Source: Elephas maximus indicus | Lineage: Eukaryota > Chordata > Mammalia > Proboscidea > Elephantidae | Direction: 5' to 3' | Assembly (NCBI RefSeq): GCF_024166365.1 | Contig: NC_064842.1 | Span: forward strand, 22,291,001-22,355,000 | DNA: 64,000 nucleotides | Shown: positions 9,011 to 18,916 of the stretch, in pieces | Numbering within the stretch: the stretch's first letter is position 1 | How the letters are laid out: every line of letters begins with the position of its first letter | Translations under genes and position numbers: made by a program | Notes under the pieces: generated by a model | Databases searched by the model: none | The model's input: the letters and a program-made list of their open reading frames with translations, nothing else | Told to the model about the DNA's origin: nothing

Positions 9011-10488
9011 GCCTTGGGTAGAAGGGGGTGGGGAGGCTGGAAAAGGTTATTTTCATACTATCTCATAAACTTTTCTTATACTTGTGACAGTATTGCAACA
9101 TCAGTGCACTGGAAAATAATGATATCAAATCTTGCAGAGCCTGGCACATGGGAAGTATTAAGGATTTATGGGATGAATGATTGAAAGGATGAGGTGGGTC
9201 TTATTTGACGAAGCCCAATATTATTAAAACTTGGTCTTGACTTACATGTCCTGGGTCTGTAGTTCATGTGTGTTTCCACCAGCTGCTGCTACTTCTAAGG
9301 ATTCCATTTTGTTCACTTTCACAAGATTTGCAAATGGGGGAGGAGGGGAGAGTTGTAAAGTGTTGGCACTGGCTTTTCCTCTGAACTTTGAACAACATTC
9401 TTCTGGTCGTCTTAGCTGTTTCATTATGAATCATCTCCTTATATTAATAGAAACTTGTTTAGCTTTCAAAAAAAACTTTACCAGATCACGATACAGTTCA
9501 CCAATGATCTGTTTGATTAGTTTCCAGAACTAAAAAATGTAATGATTTTATAAAACACATAGGCTTCTATAAATCTTTGGGTCTAAGTCTATAAAAAAGC
9601 AATGTAGGAATTTCATTTCTATTGTGCTGAGTTTTGATGATCAAGATTTAGCACAAGACAAGTTAAGTGTAGCTAACTTGTTCTTACACCAGGGCCTTCC
9701 AATCTTCCTTTCTCTTCCCTCTCCTACTTCCTGGGTTTCTCTTTTCCACCTATCAGCTGTTGAATACCCAACTGTACCTTCACAATGTCCAGTGTCCTCA
9801 ATACTGTCATGTTTAGGTTTGCCTAGCCTACCGCCACTGCTGACAATACCAGTTACTTTTCCAGAATTAAAATTTAAGTTCATTGATTATGAGAGTTATT
9901 CAGCAGTTAGAGTCCTTTTTTATGTAATCACCTGTAGCTGGTCTCTAGATGGAGCAATTTCTGCTCACTAGAAAATTTTTTTTTTTTTAGAGACTAGATC
10001 ATCAAAGCTGCAGAGGCTTAGATCATCAGCTACAGAGACTTAGATTAAGAAGCTTTTCAATGGCCACGAACCAACCACATTCAAGGTGTGGCTCCATTCA
10101 GCCTGAACTTAGGTTTTCTATGTGAGAATTCCTCAAAAAAAAAAAAAAAAAAGGTAGTGTAAAATCTGTAAATATTTTTGGCAAAACCAAAATATAATTA
10201 CCTTAATATCCATGCCATTTTACCTTTATAAACCTGTCTTCTATAACTCTTCCAAGTGATATGATTAATTTTTCAGAAACGGGATTTTCGGGTATTTAGG
10301 TAATTGATACTGGCAAAATGCTGCTATACAGTTCCCTAGAAATTACCAGAACTGCCTAGAAATTATTTTTTTGGTGGAAACTGTAGTTATATAAATCACC
10401 TTAATGCTTGAGTTGGGTGACCTTTTGGGATTGAGTGTGAGCTGAACGCAGACCATCAGTCACTTCTATTTTGCTCTGCACATCATGT
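9011..10488. other. Mostly unassigned sequence
   Basis: No gene or confident interspersed repeat. It contains a short tandem repeat (9989-10055) and an A15 run near 10136. Confidence 0.3.
9989..10055. repeat. Short tandem repeat, about 22-bp unit
   Basis: Three degraded units begin at 9989, 10012 and 10034 with agagact(t)agatcatc-like sequence. They differ by a few substitutions and indels. Confidence 0.6.
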
Positions 10489-10968
10489 CGTTGTTAGGTG
10501 CCATCGAGTTGGTTCTGACTCACAGCAACCGTACATATAACAGAACGAAACACTGCCGGGTCCTGCACCATCTTCACAATCATTGTTATATTTGAGCCCA
10601 TTGTTGCAACCATTGTGTCAACCCATCTCATTGAGGGCCTTCCTCTTTTTCACTGACCTTCTACTTTACCGAGCATGATGTCCTCCAGGGACTGGTTCCT
10701 CCTGATAACATGTCCAAAGTAAATGAGATGAAGTCTCGCCATCCCTGCTTCTAATGAACATTCTGGCTGTACGTCTTCCAAGACAGATTTGTTCATTCTT
10801 TTGGCAGTCCATGTTATAGTCAATATTTTTCGCCAACACCGTTAATTCAAAGGGGTCAATTCTTCCTCGATCTTCGTTATTCATTGTCCAGCTTTTGCAT
10901 GTAGATGAGGTGATTCAAAATACCATGGCTTGGGTCAGGCGCATGGTAGTCCTCAAGGTGCCATCTAT
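10489..10968 (-). mobile_element. RTE LINE 3' end, 5'-truncated
   Basis: It begins at the left with the 3' terminus gttgttaggtgccatcgag and continues through gcatgatgtcctccagg and ccatggcttgggtcaggc, in the same order as the RTE at 31558 read backwards. It encodes only the far C-terminus, with stops. Confidence 0.88.
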
Positions 10969-10978
10969 GCATATCATA

Positions 10979-11000
10979 AAACCCAGCAAAAAAAAAAAAA
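10979..11000. mobile_element. Tail-only micro-insertion with TSD
   Basis: The 22-bp aaacccagc plus A13 sequence is flanked by perfect 10-bp copies of gcatatcata (10969-10978 and 11001-11010). This is the footprint expected from a retrotransposition that stopped almost at once. Confidence 0.65.
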
Positions 11001-11074
11001 GCATATCATAGCGCCTCTAAAAGATCTTACTGTGGTAATGTGAGTCCTGATGGACCATTAGTCCTGCCCACCTT

Positions 11075-11091
11075 TGTGTGTGTGTGTGTGT
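11075..11091. repeat. TG microsatellite
   Basis: A short (TG)n run of about eight units. Confidence 0.8.
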
Positions 11092-11289
11092 ATTTTGTAA
11101 ATCTCTGGCTCCTGAAGAATGGTACTACAGAAAATCTGATAATTACTTTGTCATCTCTACATAGTATTTCTGCTTAGACTGAATGTCATGTCCTTTTTTC
11201 TCAGATTACTCATTCATCACAAGTGAAGATGCCCCTGTGCCTGTAAGTCAATGTGTATTTTCTAATTACAATAGGAATTTATATGTTTG

Positions 11290-11570
11290 TAGTGACCTTA
11301 GAGTAATACAGAAATGTATAGAGAACAAAAATCACCAGTTGATACTGTAATAATAACATTTAGAGATAACTACTGTTAACATTTTATATTTATTTTGCTA
11401 CTGTTTTTAATATGCATGGATGTGTATCAATGCTATATGTACGATTTAAAAAAATGAACTTGGCATTATAGTGTATACGTACATTTTTATATTTTTCTCA
11501 TGTTTCAGTATTTCATAAGCATATTCCTGGGCACATCATTTATATATATTCCATCATTAAGGATGTATCT
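11290..11570. repeat. Probable old L1 fragment
   Basis: The tract gatactgtaataataacatt ... acttggcattatagtgtat has the AT-rich wording of old L1 3' regions. The match is weak. Confidence 0.35.
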
Positions 11571-11591
11571 TAGATTGCCTTATATGCACGC

Positions 11592-12003
11592 CAAAACTGG
11601 ACAATGAGTAAGGAAGACTAAAGAAGAATTGATGCCTTTAATTCATGGTGTTGGCAAGAATATTGACTATACCATGGACTGCCAGAAGAAAAAAAAATCT
11701 GTTTTGAAAGAAGAACAGCCAGAGTGTTCCTTGGAAGCGAGGATGGCAACACTTGTCTCACGTATTTTGGACACATCAGGGAGGACCAGACCCTGGAGAA
11801 GGGCATCATGTTTGATAAAGTAGAGAGTCAGCAAAAAAGAGGAAGACCCTCAATGAGATGGATTGATACAGTGGCTATAACAATGGACTCAAGCATAACA
11901 ACGATTGTGAGGATGGTGCAGGACCGGGCAGTGTTTTGGTCTGTTGTACAGTGGTAGAGTCAGAACGAACTCTACAGCACCCAGCAAGCAAGCAGCAGCA
12001 ACT
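11592..12003 (+). mobile_element. RTE LINE 3' end, 5'-truncated
   Basis: It starts in the C-terminal coding part (aactggacaatgagtaagg; peptide tag W-T-M-S-K-E), passes gaatattgactataccatgg and ends in cagcacccagcaagcaagcagcagc, a variant of the usual CAA tail. Several frame breaks are present. Confidence 0.88.
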
Positions 12004-12607
12004 GGCCATCACAGTTTCAGTTGCCAGCTATGAGAGATCATTCAACAATTTAACACCAATTGCACTGGGCACTCTTTTCCGGAGTTAGGTCCCTGGTGTG
12101 TGGTCAGGTACTCTGCTTCTTCCCCAGAGTCTTTCGCTGGCAGGATCCATTTTGTGTTGTTCAGGGCCCTCTCATTTAAGAACTTAGACTTCTGCCAGCT
12201 CTTTGTCAGTTCCACTTTCACTATTCCTCCCATGATACAGGGTATTTTCATTAAAAAATTTTTCAACTATATGAAAGGTTAAAAATGTTGTCACAGTCTT
12301 CTTTTACATTTTATTTCTTTGAATAAAAGATTGAACATTGTTTCTTGTGTGTTTTTTCCTAATGTGCATTGATTTTGTATACTCACTATTTATGCCCTTT
12401 GCCCATTTTTTTCTATTGGGTTGTTAAGGTTTTTACATTTTTTTGATTTCGGACCTCAGCAATGGACAGTTGAGTTAGCGACATTCCTCTTTTTGTGAGC
12501 ACTGTCAGCATTTCCCGCTTTTATCCTGATTACTGTTTCCCATTTCACTGTCTAATACTCCTACCCCTGCTGACACACAGGCTTCCTAAAGTACTTAATG
12601 AATATCC
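12004..12607. other. Unassigned sequence with old L1 wording
   Basis: The right half (tatttatgccctttgccc, tattgggttgttaagg) reads as an old minus-strand L1 fragment, about 12290-12440. The left half (12040-12270) has an open minus-strand frame of 74 codons with no recognised domain. Confidence 0.35.
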
Positions 12608-14840
12608 TTTTATTTACGTGGATTTTTAAAAATTGTTCTTTAAATGAAAGTTTACAGCTCAAGTTTCTTATACAAAAATTTATACTCACATTGTTATGTG
12701 ACCTTAGTTTCTCTCTCTATAATGTGACAGTACACTCGTCCTTCCCACCCCGAATTTCCTGTGTCTATTCAACCAGCTCCTATCCCTTTCTGCCTTCTCA
12801 TCTCACCTCCAGACAGGAGCTGCCCATTTAGCCTATGTATCTACTTAAACTAAGAAGCACACTCTTCTTAATTATCATTTTATGTCTTATAGTCCAGTCT
12901 AATCTTTGTCTGAAGAGTTGACTTAGGGAATGATTTTAGTTGTGGGTTAACAGAGAATCTGGGGGCCATGACTTCCGGGGTTGTCCAGTCTCAGTCAGAT
13001 CATTAAGTCTGGTCTTTTTACTAGAATTTGAGTTCTGCACCCCACTTTCCTCCTGCTCCGTCAGCGACTCTGTGTTGTGTTCCCTGTCAGGGCAGCCAAT
13101 CATGGTAGCTGGGCACCATCCAGTTCTTCTGGCCTCAGGTTGATGGAGTCTCTGGTTTATGTGGCCCTTTCTGTCTCTTGGGCTCATATTTTCCTTCCGT
13201 CTTTGTTGTTCTTCCTTTGCTCTAGGTGGATGGGGACAAATGGATGCATCTTAGACAGCTGCTCGCTAGCTTTTATGACCCCAGGCACCATTCACCAAAG
13301 TAGGATGCAGAACATTTTCTTAATAAACTTTGTTATGCCAGTTGACCTAGATGTCCCCTGAAACCATGGTCCCCAGATCCCTGCCCCTGCTACCCCTTCC
13401 CTCGAAGTATTTGGTTGTATTCAGGAAACTTCTTAGCTTTTGGTTTAGTTCAGTTGTGCTGATGTCTCCTGTATTGTGTGTTGTCCTTCCCTTCACCTAA
13501 GATAAGCCATGTCTACTCTCTAGTTGGTGAAGTCTCCTCTCCCTCCCTCCCCAGCCTCATAACCATCAAAGAATGTTTTCTGCTGTATTTAAACCTTTTC
13601 TTGAGTTCTTACAATAGTGGTCTCATAAAATCTTTGTCCTTTTGTGACTAATTTCACTCAGCATAATGCCCTCCAGATTCATCCATGTTGTGAGATGTTT
13701 CATGGATTCATCATTGTTCTTTATTGTTGCATGGTATTCTACTGTGTGAATATACCATAATTTGTTTATCCATTCGTCTGTTGATGGGCATCTAGGTTGT
13801 TTCCATCTTTTTGCTATTGTGAACAGTGCTGCAATGAACATGGGTGTGCATGTATCTATTCATGTGACGGCTCTTATTTTGGTAGGGTATATTCCAAGGA
13901 ATGGAATTCCTGGGTCCTATGGTACTTCTATTTCTAGCTTTTTAAGGAAGCTCTAAATTGATTTCCAAAGTGGTTATACCATTTTACATTCCCACCAGCA
14001 GTGTGTAAGTGTTCTAATCTCTTCACAACCTCTCCAACATCTATTATTTTGTGTTTTTTTGGGTTAATGCTAGCCTTGTTGGGATGAGATGGTATCTCAT
14101 TGTAGTTTTGATTTACATTTCTCTAATGGCTAATGATTGAGAGTATTTTCTCAAGTATCTGTCAGCTGCCTGAATGTCTTCTTTGGTAAAGTGCCTATTC
14201 ATATCCTTTGCCCATTTTTTAACTGGGTTATTTGTCTTTCTGTTGTTGAGGTTTTCCAGTATCTTGTAGATTTGAGAGATTAGACCCTGACTGAGTATGT
14301 CATAGCCAAAATTTTTTTCCCAGTCTGTAGGTTGTCTTTTTGCTCTTTTGGTAAAGTCTTTTGATGAGCATGTTTGATTTTTAGGAGCTCCCAGTTATCT
14401 AGTTTCTCTTCTGGTGTTTCTGCATTGTTAGTAATGTTTTGTATACTGTTTATGCCATGTATTAGGGCTGCTAATGTTGTCCCTATTTTTTCTTCCATGA
14501 TCTTTATCGTTTTAGATTTTATATTTAGGTCTTTGATCAATTTTGAGTTAACTTTTGTGCATGGTGTGAGTATGGGTCTTGTTTCATTTTTTGCAGATGG
14601 ATATCCAGTTATGCCAGCAGCATTTGTTAAGGAGACTGTCTTTCCCCCCATTTACTGGACTGTGGGCCTTTGTCAAATATCAGTTGCTCATAGGTAGATA
14701 AATTTACATCTGCATTCTCAATTCTGTTCCATTGGTCTATGTGTCTTTTGTTGTACCAATACCAGGGTGTTTGACTACTGTGATGGTATAATAGGTTCTA
14801 AAATCAGGTAGTGTGGGGTCTCTCACTTTATTCTTCTTCT

Positions 14841-15967
14841 TCAGTAATGCTTACTTATCCGGGGCATCTTCCCTTTGCATATGAAGTTGGTGATTTGTTT
14901 CTCCATCGCATTAAAAAATGGCATTGGAAATTGGATCAGGATTGCATTGTATCCATAGATCGCTTTGGGTAGAATTGACATTTTCACAATGTTGAGTGTT
15001 CCTATCCATGAGCAAGGTATGTTTTTCCACTTATGTGAGTCTCTTTTGGTTTCTTGCAGTAATGTCTTGTAGTTTTCTTTGTATAGGTCTTTTATGTCTC
15101 TGGTTAGATTTATTCCTAAGTATTTTGTCTTTTGAGGGGCTATTATAAATTGTACTGATTTGATGACTTCCTCTTGGATGTTCTTTTTGTTGGTGTAGAG
15201 GAATCCAACTGATTTTTTAATGTTTATCTTGTATCCTGATACTTTGCCGAAATCTTCTATTAGTTCCAATAGTTTTCTTGTGGGTTCTTTGAGGTTTTCT
15301 GCATATAAGATCATATCATCTGCAAATAGAGATGCTTTTACTTCTTCCTTACTAATCTGGATGCCCTTTATTTCTTTTTCTAGCCTAATTGCTCTGGCTT
15401 GGACCTCCAGCACAATGATGAATAGGAGTGGTGATAAAGGGCATCCTTGTCTGGTTCCTGATCTCAAGGGGAATGCTTTCAGGCTTTCTCCATGTAGGAT
15501 GATGCTGGCTGTTGGCTTTGTATAAGTGCCCTTTATTATGTTGAGGAATTTCCCTTCTAGTCCTATTTTGCTGAGTTTTTATCGTGAATGGGTGTTGGAC
15601 TATGTCAAATGCTTTTTCTGCATCAATTGATAAGATCATGTGGTTCTTGTCTTTTATTTATGTGATGGATTACATTGATTGTTTTTCTAATGTTGAACCA
15701 TCTCTGCATACCTGGTATGAATCCCACTTCGTCATGGTGAATTCTATTGGCTAGAATTTTGTTGAGGATTTTTGTGTCTAAGTTCATGAGGGATATTAGT
15801 CTGTAATTTTCTTTTTTTGTGGTGTCTTTACTTGGTTTTGGTATTAGGGTTATGCTGGCATCATAGAATGAGTTTGGGAGTATTCTATCTTTTTCTATGC
15901 TCTGAAATATCTTTAGTAGTAGTGGTGTTGTTATGCTTGAGCTCAAGCATAACAGCAATTGTACTGA
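14841..15967 (-). pseudogene. L1 ORF2 reverse transcriptase, broken
   Basis: Three overlapping frames carry successive L1 RT blocks. The first, 15623-15958, has [16 protein letters not shown] and ILANRI. The second, 15385-15639, has SIDAEKAFD. The third, 14841-15467, has [11 protein letters not shown] followed by the catalytic [11 protein letters not shown], with FADD codons at 15315-15326. The catalytic FADD is intact, but frameshifts between the blocks mean no functional protein is made. In an intact element this enzyme copies L1 RNA into DNA at a nicked target site. The reading direction is right to left. Confidence 0.85.
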
Positions 15968-16057
15968 TGGCTCAGGACCGGGCAGTGTTTTGTCCTGTTG
16001 TGCATAGGGTGGCTATGAGTCAGAACCGACTCGATGGCACCTAACAACAACAACAAC
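15930..16057 (+). mobile_element. Short RTE 3' end inserted in L1, palindromic 5' end
   Basis: From about 15942 it reads as the last about 115 bases of RTE (ctcaagcataacagcaattg ... gatggcacctaacaacaac). The first 12 bases are an inverted copy of the next 12, giving a perfect 24-bp palindrome (26 bp with the flanking pair). TSDs agtagtgg[t/g]gtt lie at 15918-15929 and 16058-16069. Confidence 0.85.
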
Positions 16058-16154
16058 AGTAGTGGGGTTAACTCTTCTTTGAAAGTTTGGTAGAATTCTC
16101 CGGTGAAGCCGTAAGGGTGAGGGATTTTTGGGGGGAGAGTTTTTTTTTTTTTAA

Positions 16155-16667
16155 CTACCTTTCAATGTCTTCCTTTGTTATAGGTTTATATAGTTGCTCT
16201 ACCTCTGTTTGTGTTAGTTTAGGTAGGTAGTGTATTTCTAGAAATTTGTCCATTTCTTTTAGATTTTCAAATTTGTTGGAGTACCATTTTTCATAATATT
16301 CTGTTATGATTCTTTTAATTTCAGTTGGGTCTGTTGTGATATCACCCTTTTCATTTCTTGTTTGGGCTATTTGCTTCCTCTCCTGATTTTCTCTTGTCAG
16401 TTTGGCCAATGTTTTATCAATTTTGTTGATCTTTTCAAAGAACCAGCTTTTGGTTTTATTAACTCTTTCAATTGTTTTTCTGTTCTATATTTCATTTAAT
16501 TCTGCTCTAGTTTTTATTAGTTGCTTTCTTCTGGTGCCCGAGGGCTTCTTTTGCTGCTCTCTTTGTATTTGTTCAAGTTGTAGGGTTTTGATTTTGGCCC
16601 TTCTTTTTGGGTGTGTGCATTTATTGCTATAAACTAGCGTCTGAGCACTGCTTTTGCTGTATTCCAA
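16155..16667 (-). pseudogene. L1 ORF2 linker region between endonuclease and RT, broken
   Basis: Frames at 16155-16409 (ITEYYEKWYSNKFENLKEMD, ITKEDIE) and 16485-16667 (lysine- and glutamine-rich) match the usual L1 ORF2 segment just ahead of the RT. They are separated by a stop and a frameshift. Confidence 0.75.
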
Positions 16668-16937
16668 AGGTTTTGGTAGGATGTGTGTTCATTCTTATTA
16701 ATTCTGTGAATTTCTTTAGTCCATCCTTAATTTCTTCTATAACCAAGTAATTTTTGAGCAAGGCGTTGTTCAGTTTTATTTACATGGATTTTTGTAAAAT
16801 GTGTACTGCTGTATGTATTTTAAATTTACATAAATCAAATGCCATTGTGTTTTGAATTTAGTCCTATTTGTTGTTTTCCCTTAAGCGGTTTTAAAGATCA
16901 GTTCATGTTGCTCTATGTTTATCTGGTTTTCAATCCA

Positions 16938-17107
16938 CCAAACCAAACCACCAAACCCATTGCCGTCGAGTTAATTTCTACTCACAGTGACCCTCTAGGA
17001 CAGAATAGAACTGCCTCCTAGGATTTCTAAGGCGTGGCTGGTAAATTTGAACTACCAACCTTTTGGTTAGCAGCTGAGCTCTTAACCATTGCATCACCAG
17101 GGGCTCC
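16938..17107 (-). repeat. AfroSINE
   Basis: It is a minus-strand full copy; the tail aaccaaaccaccaaaccc is at the left and the head ccaggggctccc at the right. Flanks tttcaatcca (16928-16937) and ctttaatcca (17108-17117) form a TSD with two mismatches. Confidence 0.88.
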
Positions 17108-17265
17108 CTTTAATCCATAGCATGTGCTTTTACCACACTTTGCATATCCACATTACTCTGATTCTCCCCAAATTTCCTCTCCTTCTCTGCCAGAAACGAT
17201 GCTAAAATAAAGATACCCCTTCTAGACGTGTGTGAGATTTTTTGGAACGTACGTATCTCCAAACC

Positions 17266-17468
17266 CCCCCAAAAAACAGTTACTGACAAGCCACTCTGAT
17301 GCATGTTGACTCCACGTGTATCAGAGCAGAACTGTATTCTGTAGGGTTTTAACGGCTGTGACCTTTCGGGAGGACTTTCTTCTGATGTGTCTCTGAGGTA
17401 TAGGTTCAAACCACTGAATTTTTGGTTAGCAAGTAGCCCAGCACTTAACTGTTTGTGCCACCCAGGGA
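17266..17468 (-). repeat. AfroSINE variant
   Basis: The 3' part has the variant wording tgttgactccacgtgtatcag, agcagaactgtattctgtag and ggttttaacggctgtgacc, and the head is tgccacccagggacgc. It is the same subtype as the copy at 23340. Confidence 0.8.
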
Positions 17469-18070
17469 CGCGCTCTCTCTCTGTATGTATATATATATTC
17501 ATGTGCATATACATACAGGAGCAGAACTGCTGGGTCATAGGTCATGCATGCACCTAATTTGACTAAGCCCGAGTTGCCCTTCAGAGTAGCTGCTGCAGTC
17601 GAAATTGCCACTGTCAGTGCAAGAAAGTTCTAAAGTGGCCGCATCCCTTCCACACTAACCTGACCAGTCCCGCAGGTGAAAGTCATAGCTTATTGTTTTT
17701 TAATTTGCATTTCTATGATTATAACATATTTGAGCATCTCTTTTTGGATTTTCTCTTGTGTGTATTGCCTAATCATATAAATTGTATATTTTTTTGTACT
17801 TTTCTAGTTGGTTTTTGCTTGTGTTGAGAAATGTTATGATTTTTGTAAATGAAAACTTATTAGTTTTTACTAATTAGTTTATTGATTTGTAAAAACTCTT
17901 CCTATATTAAGGATGTTCACTATTTGTATACCATATTTGTTTCAAGTGTTTTCATTAGTATATCGTTTGACTTTTAATTTTATGATTTTTAAAAATATTT
18001 CTAAGCTTTAAATTTATCATCCATCTACTAATATTATTTTGTGATTTCATCCAATTCATTTATACTATTG

Positions 18071-18830
18071 GGCAAAATGGATTGTGTTTTCCTCTGCACT
18101 AGCAATGTGCTTTACTGCCTTTTCAAAATATGTTCTTGCCAGAATGTCAGCTAAAGTCGTTCAAAGGTGTATTGTCACTTTTGATCCACTAGAGGCCAAT
18201 ACTTGCTTGAAAGAAACTCATATGCTTTCATAAAACCCGTACCCTTTCCTTTTGAAAGGGTTTAACTAGCTGAAAGAAGTCTTACAGAAAAGAAGAAATT
18301 TTCATTTAGATTAACAAACTGGAATGATTTAGAAAAGAAGAATTTGGACAAAAATAAAATGCTGTTTTTAAAGACAAGTAGAAATGATTCAAAGTTGATT
18401 TTTAATGAAAAAAATGAAAGCAGAAAATAAAGGTTATAATTTTTTAGTTGCAGGAAGGAAAAACTAAAAAAATTTAAAGGTCCAGCTTCTAATCAAGATG
18501 TAGTTTAAGCATTTGTAAATGAAAAGTAGGTAACAAGAAACAGTAAGATAGCTTTTTCTCCCTTTTTCTTTGCTTTGAAAGGCCAGGAGCTGGAGCTAGC
18601 CTATCTCTCATATTCTGTAGAAAAAAAAAAAAAATTCTATAGAACTCCTCCACAAACAAGTGAGAAGAAACAGTTCTCAAGCTAAAATGTCAGTTGTTTT
18701 AATTCAAATGAGGCCATCTCTACCATGCTGGCCCTGAAGCAGGCACTTGGAAGGTACTTCCTCTAAATCCTGTCCTCTTCTACTTTTAATATTCTTAAAA
18801 TAACTTTTATCACACAAAAGCAGGCAAATC
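18071..18830. other. Unassigned sequence
   Basis: It is AT-rich and I recognise no gene or repeat beyond A-runs. Confidence 0.3.
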
Positions 18831-18910
18831 CACAAAGGGAGGGAAAAGGGAAGGAAGGAAGAAAAGAAGGAAGAAAGGGAGGGAAAGCGGGAGGAAGGGA
18901 GGGAGAAAAA
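18831..18910. repeat. GGAA/GGGA purine tract
   Basis: About 80 bases are almost pure purine on the plus strand (ggaaggaagaaaagaaggaa). It directly abuts the broken 3' side of the RTE at 18917. Confidence 0.85.
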
Positions 18911-18916
18911 ATATTC

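Larger units (their letters stand above)
12628..16773 (-). mobile_element. L1 LINE, 5'-truncated, 4.1 kb
   Basis: It holds the L1 3' UTR (12628 to about 13550), the ORF2 C-terminal and RT region, and the part between endonuclease and RT up to 16773. Flanks are a 20-bp TSD with one mismatch (12608-12627 and 16774-16793, ttttatttac[g/a]tggattttt), which fixes both ends. ORF1 and the endonuclease are missing. A 128-bp RTE piece is inserted at 15930-16057. Confidence 0.92.
16794..18070 (-). repeat. Old L1, interrupted by two SINEs
   Basis: The parts at 16794-16930, about 17510-17690 (acaggagcagaactgctggg ... aagcccgagttgcc) and 17690-18070 (taatttgcatttctatgatt ... gtgtattgcctaatcat) follow old L1 3' sequence in order. 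The younger L1 to the left was inserted into it. Confidence 0.6.

Noticed and set aside
12042..12266. Minus-strand 74-codon frame as the end of a processed gene copy
   Set aside because: No protein family was recognised and no poly(A) tail or TSD is visible, so it is left as unassigned.
14841..15467. 208-codon open frame as a host gene
   Set aside because: It encodes the L1 RT with FADD and lies inside a TSD-bounded L1.
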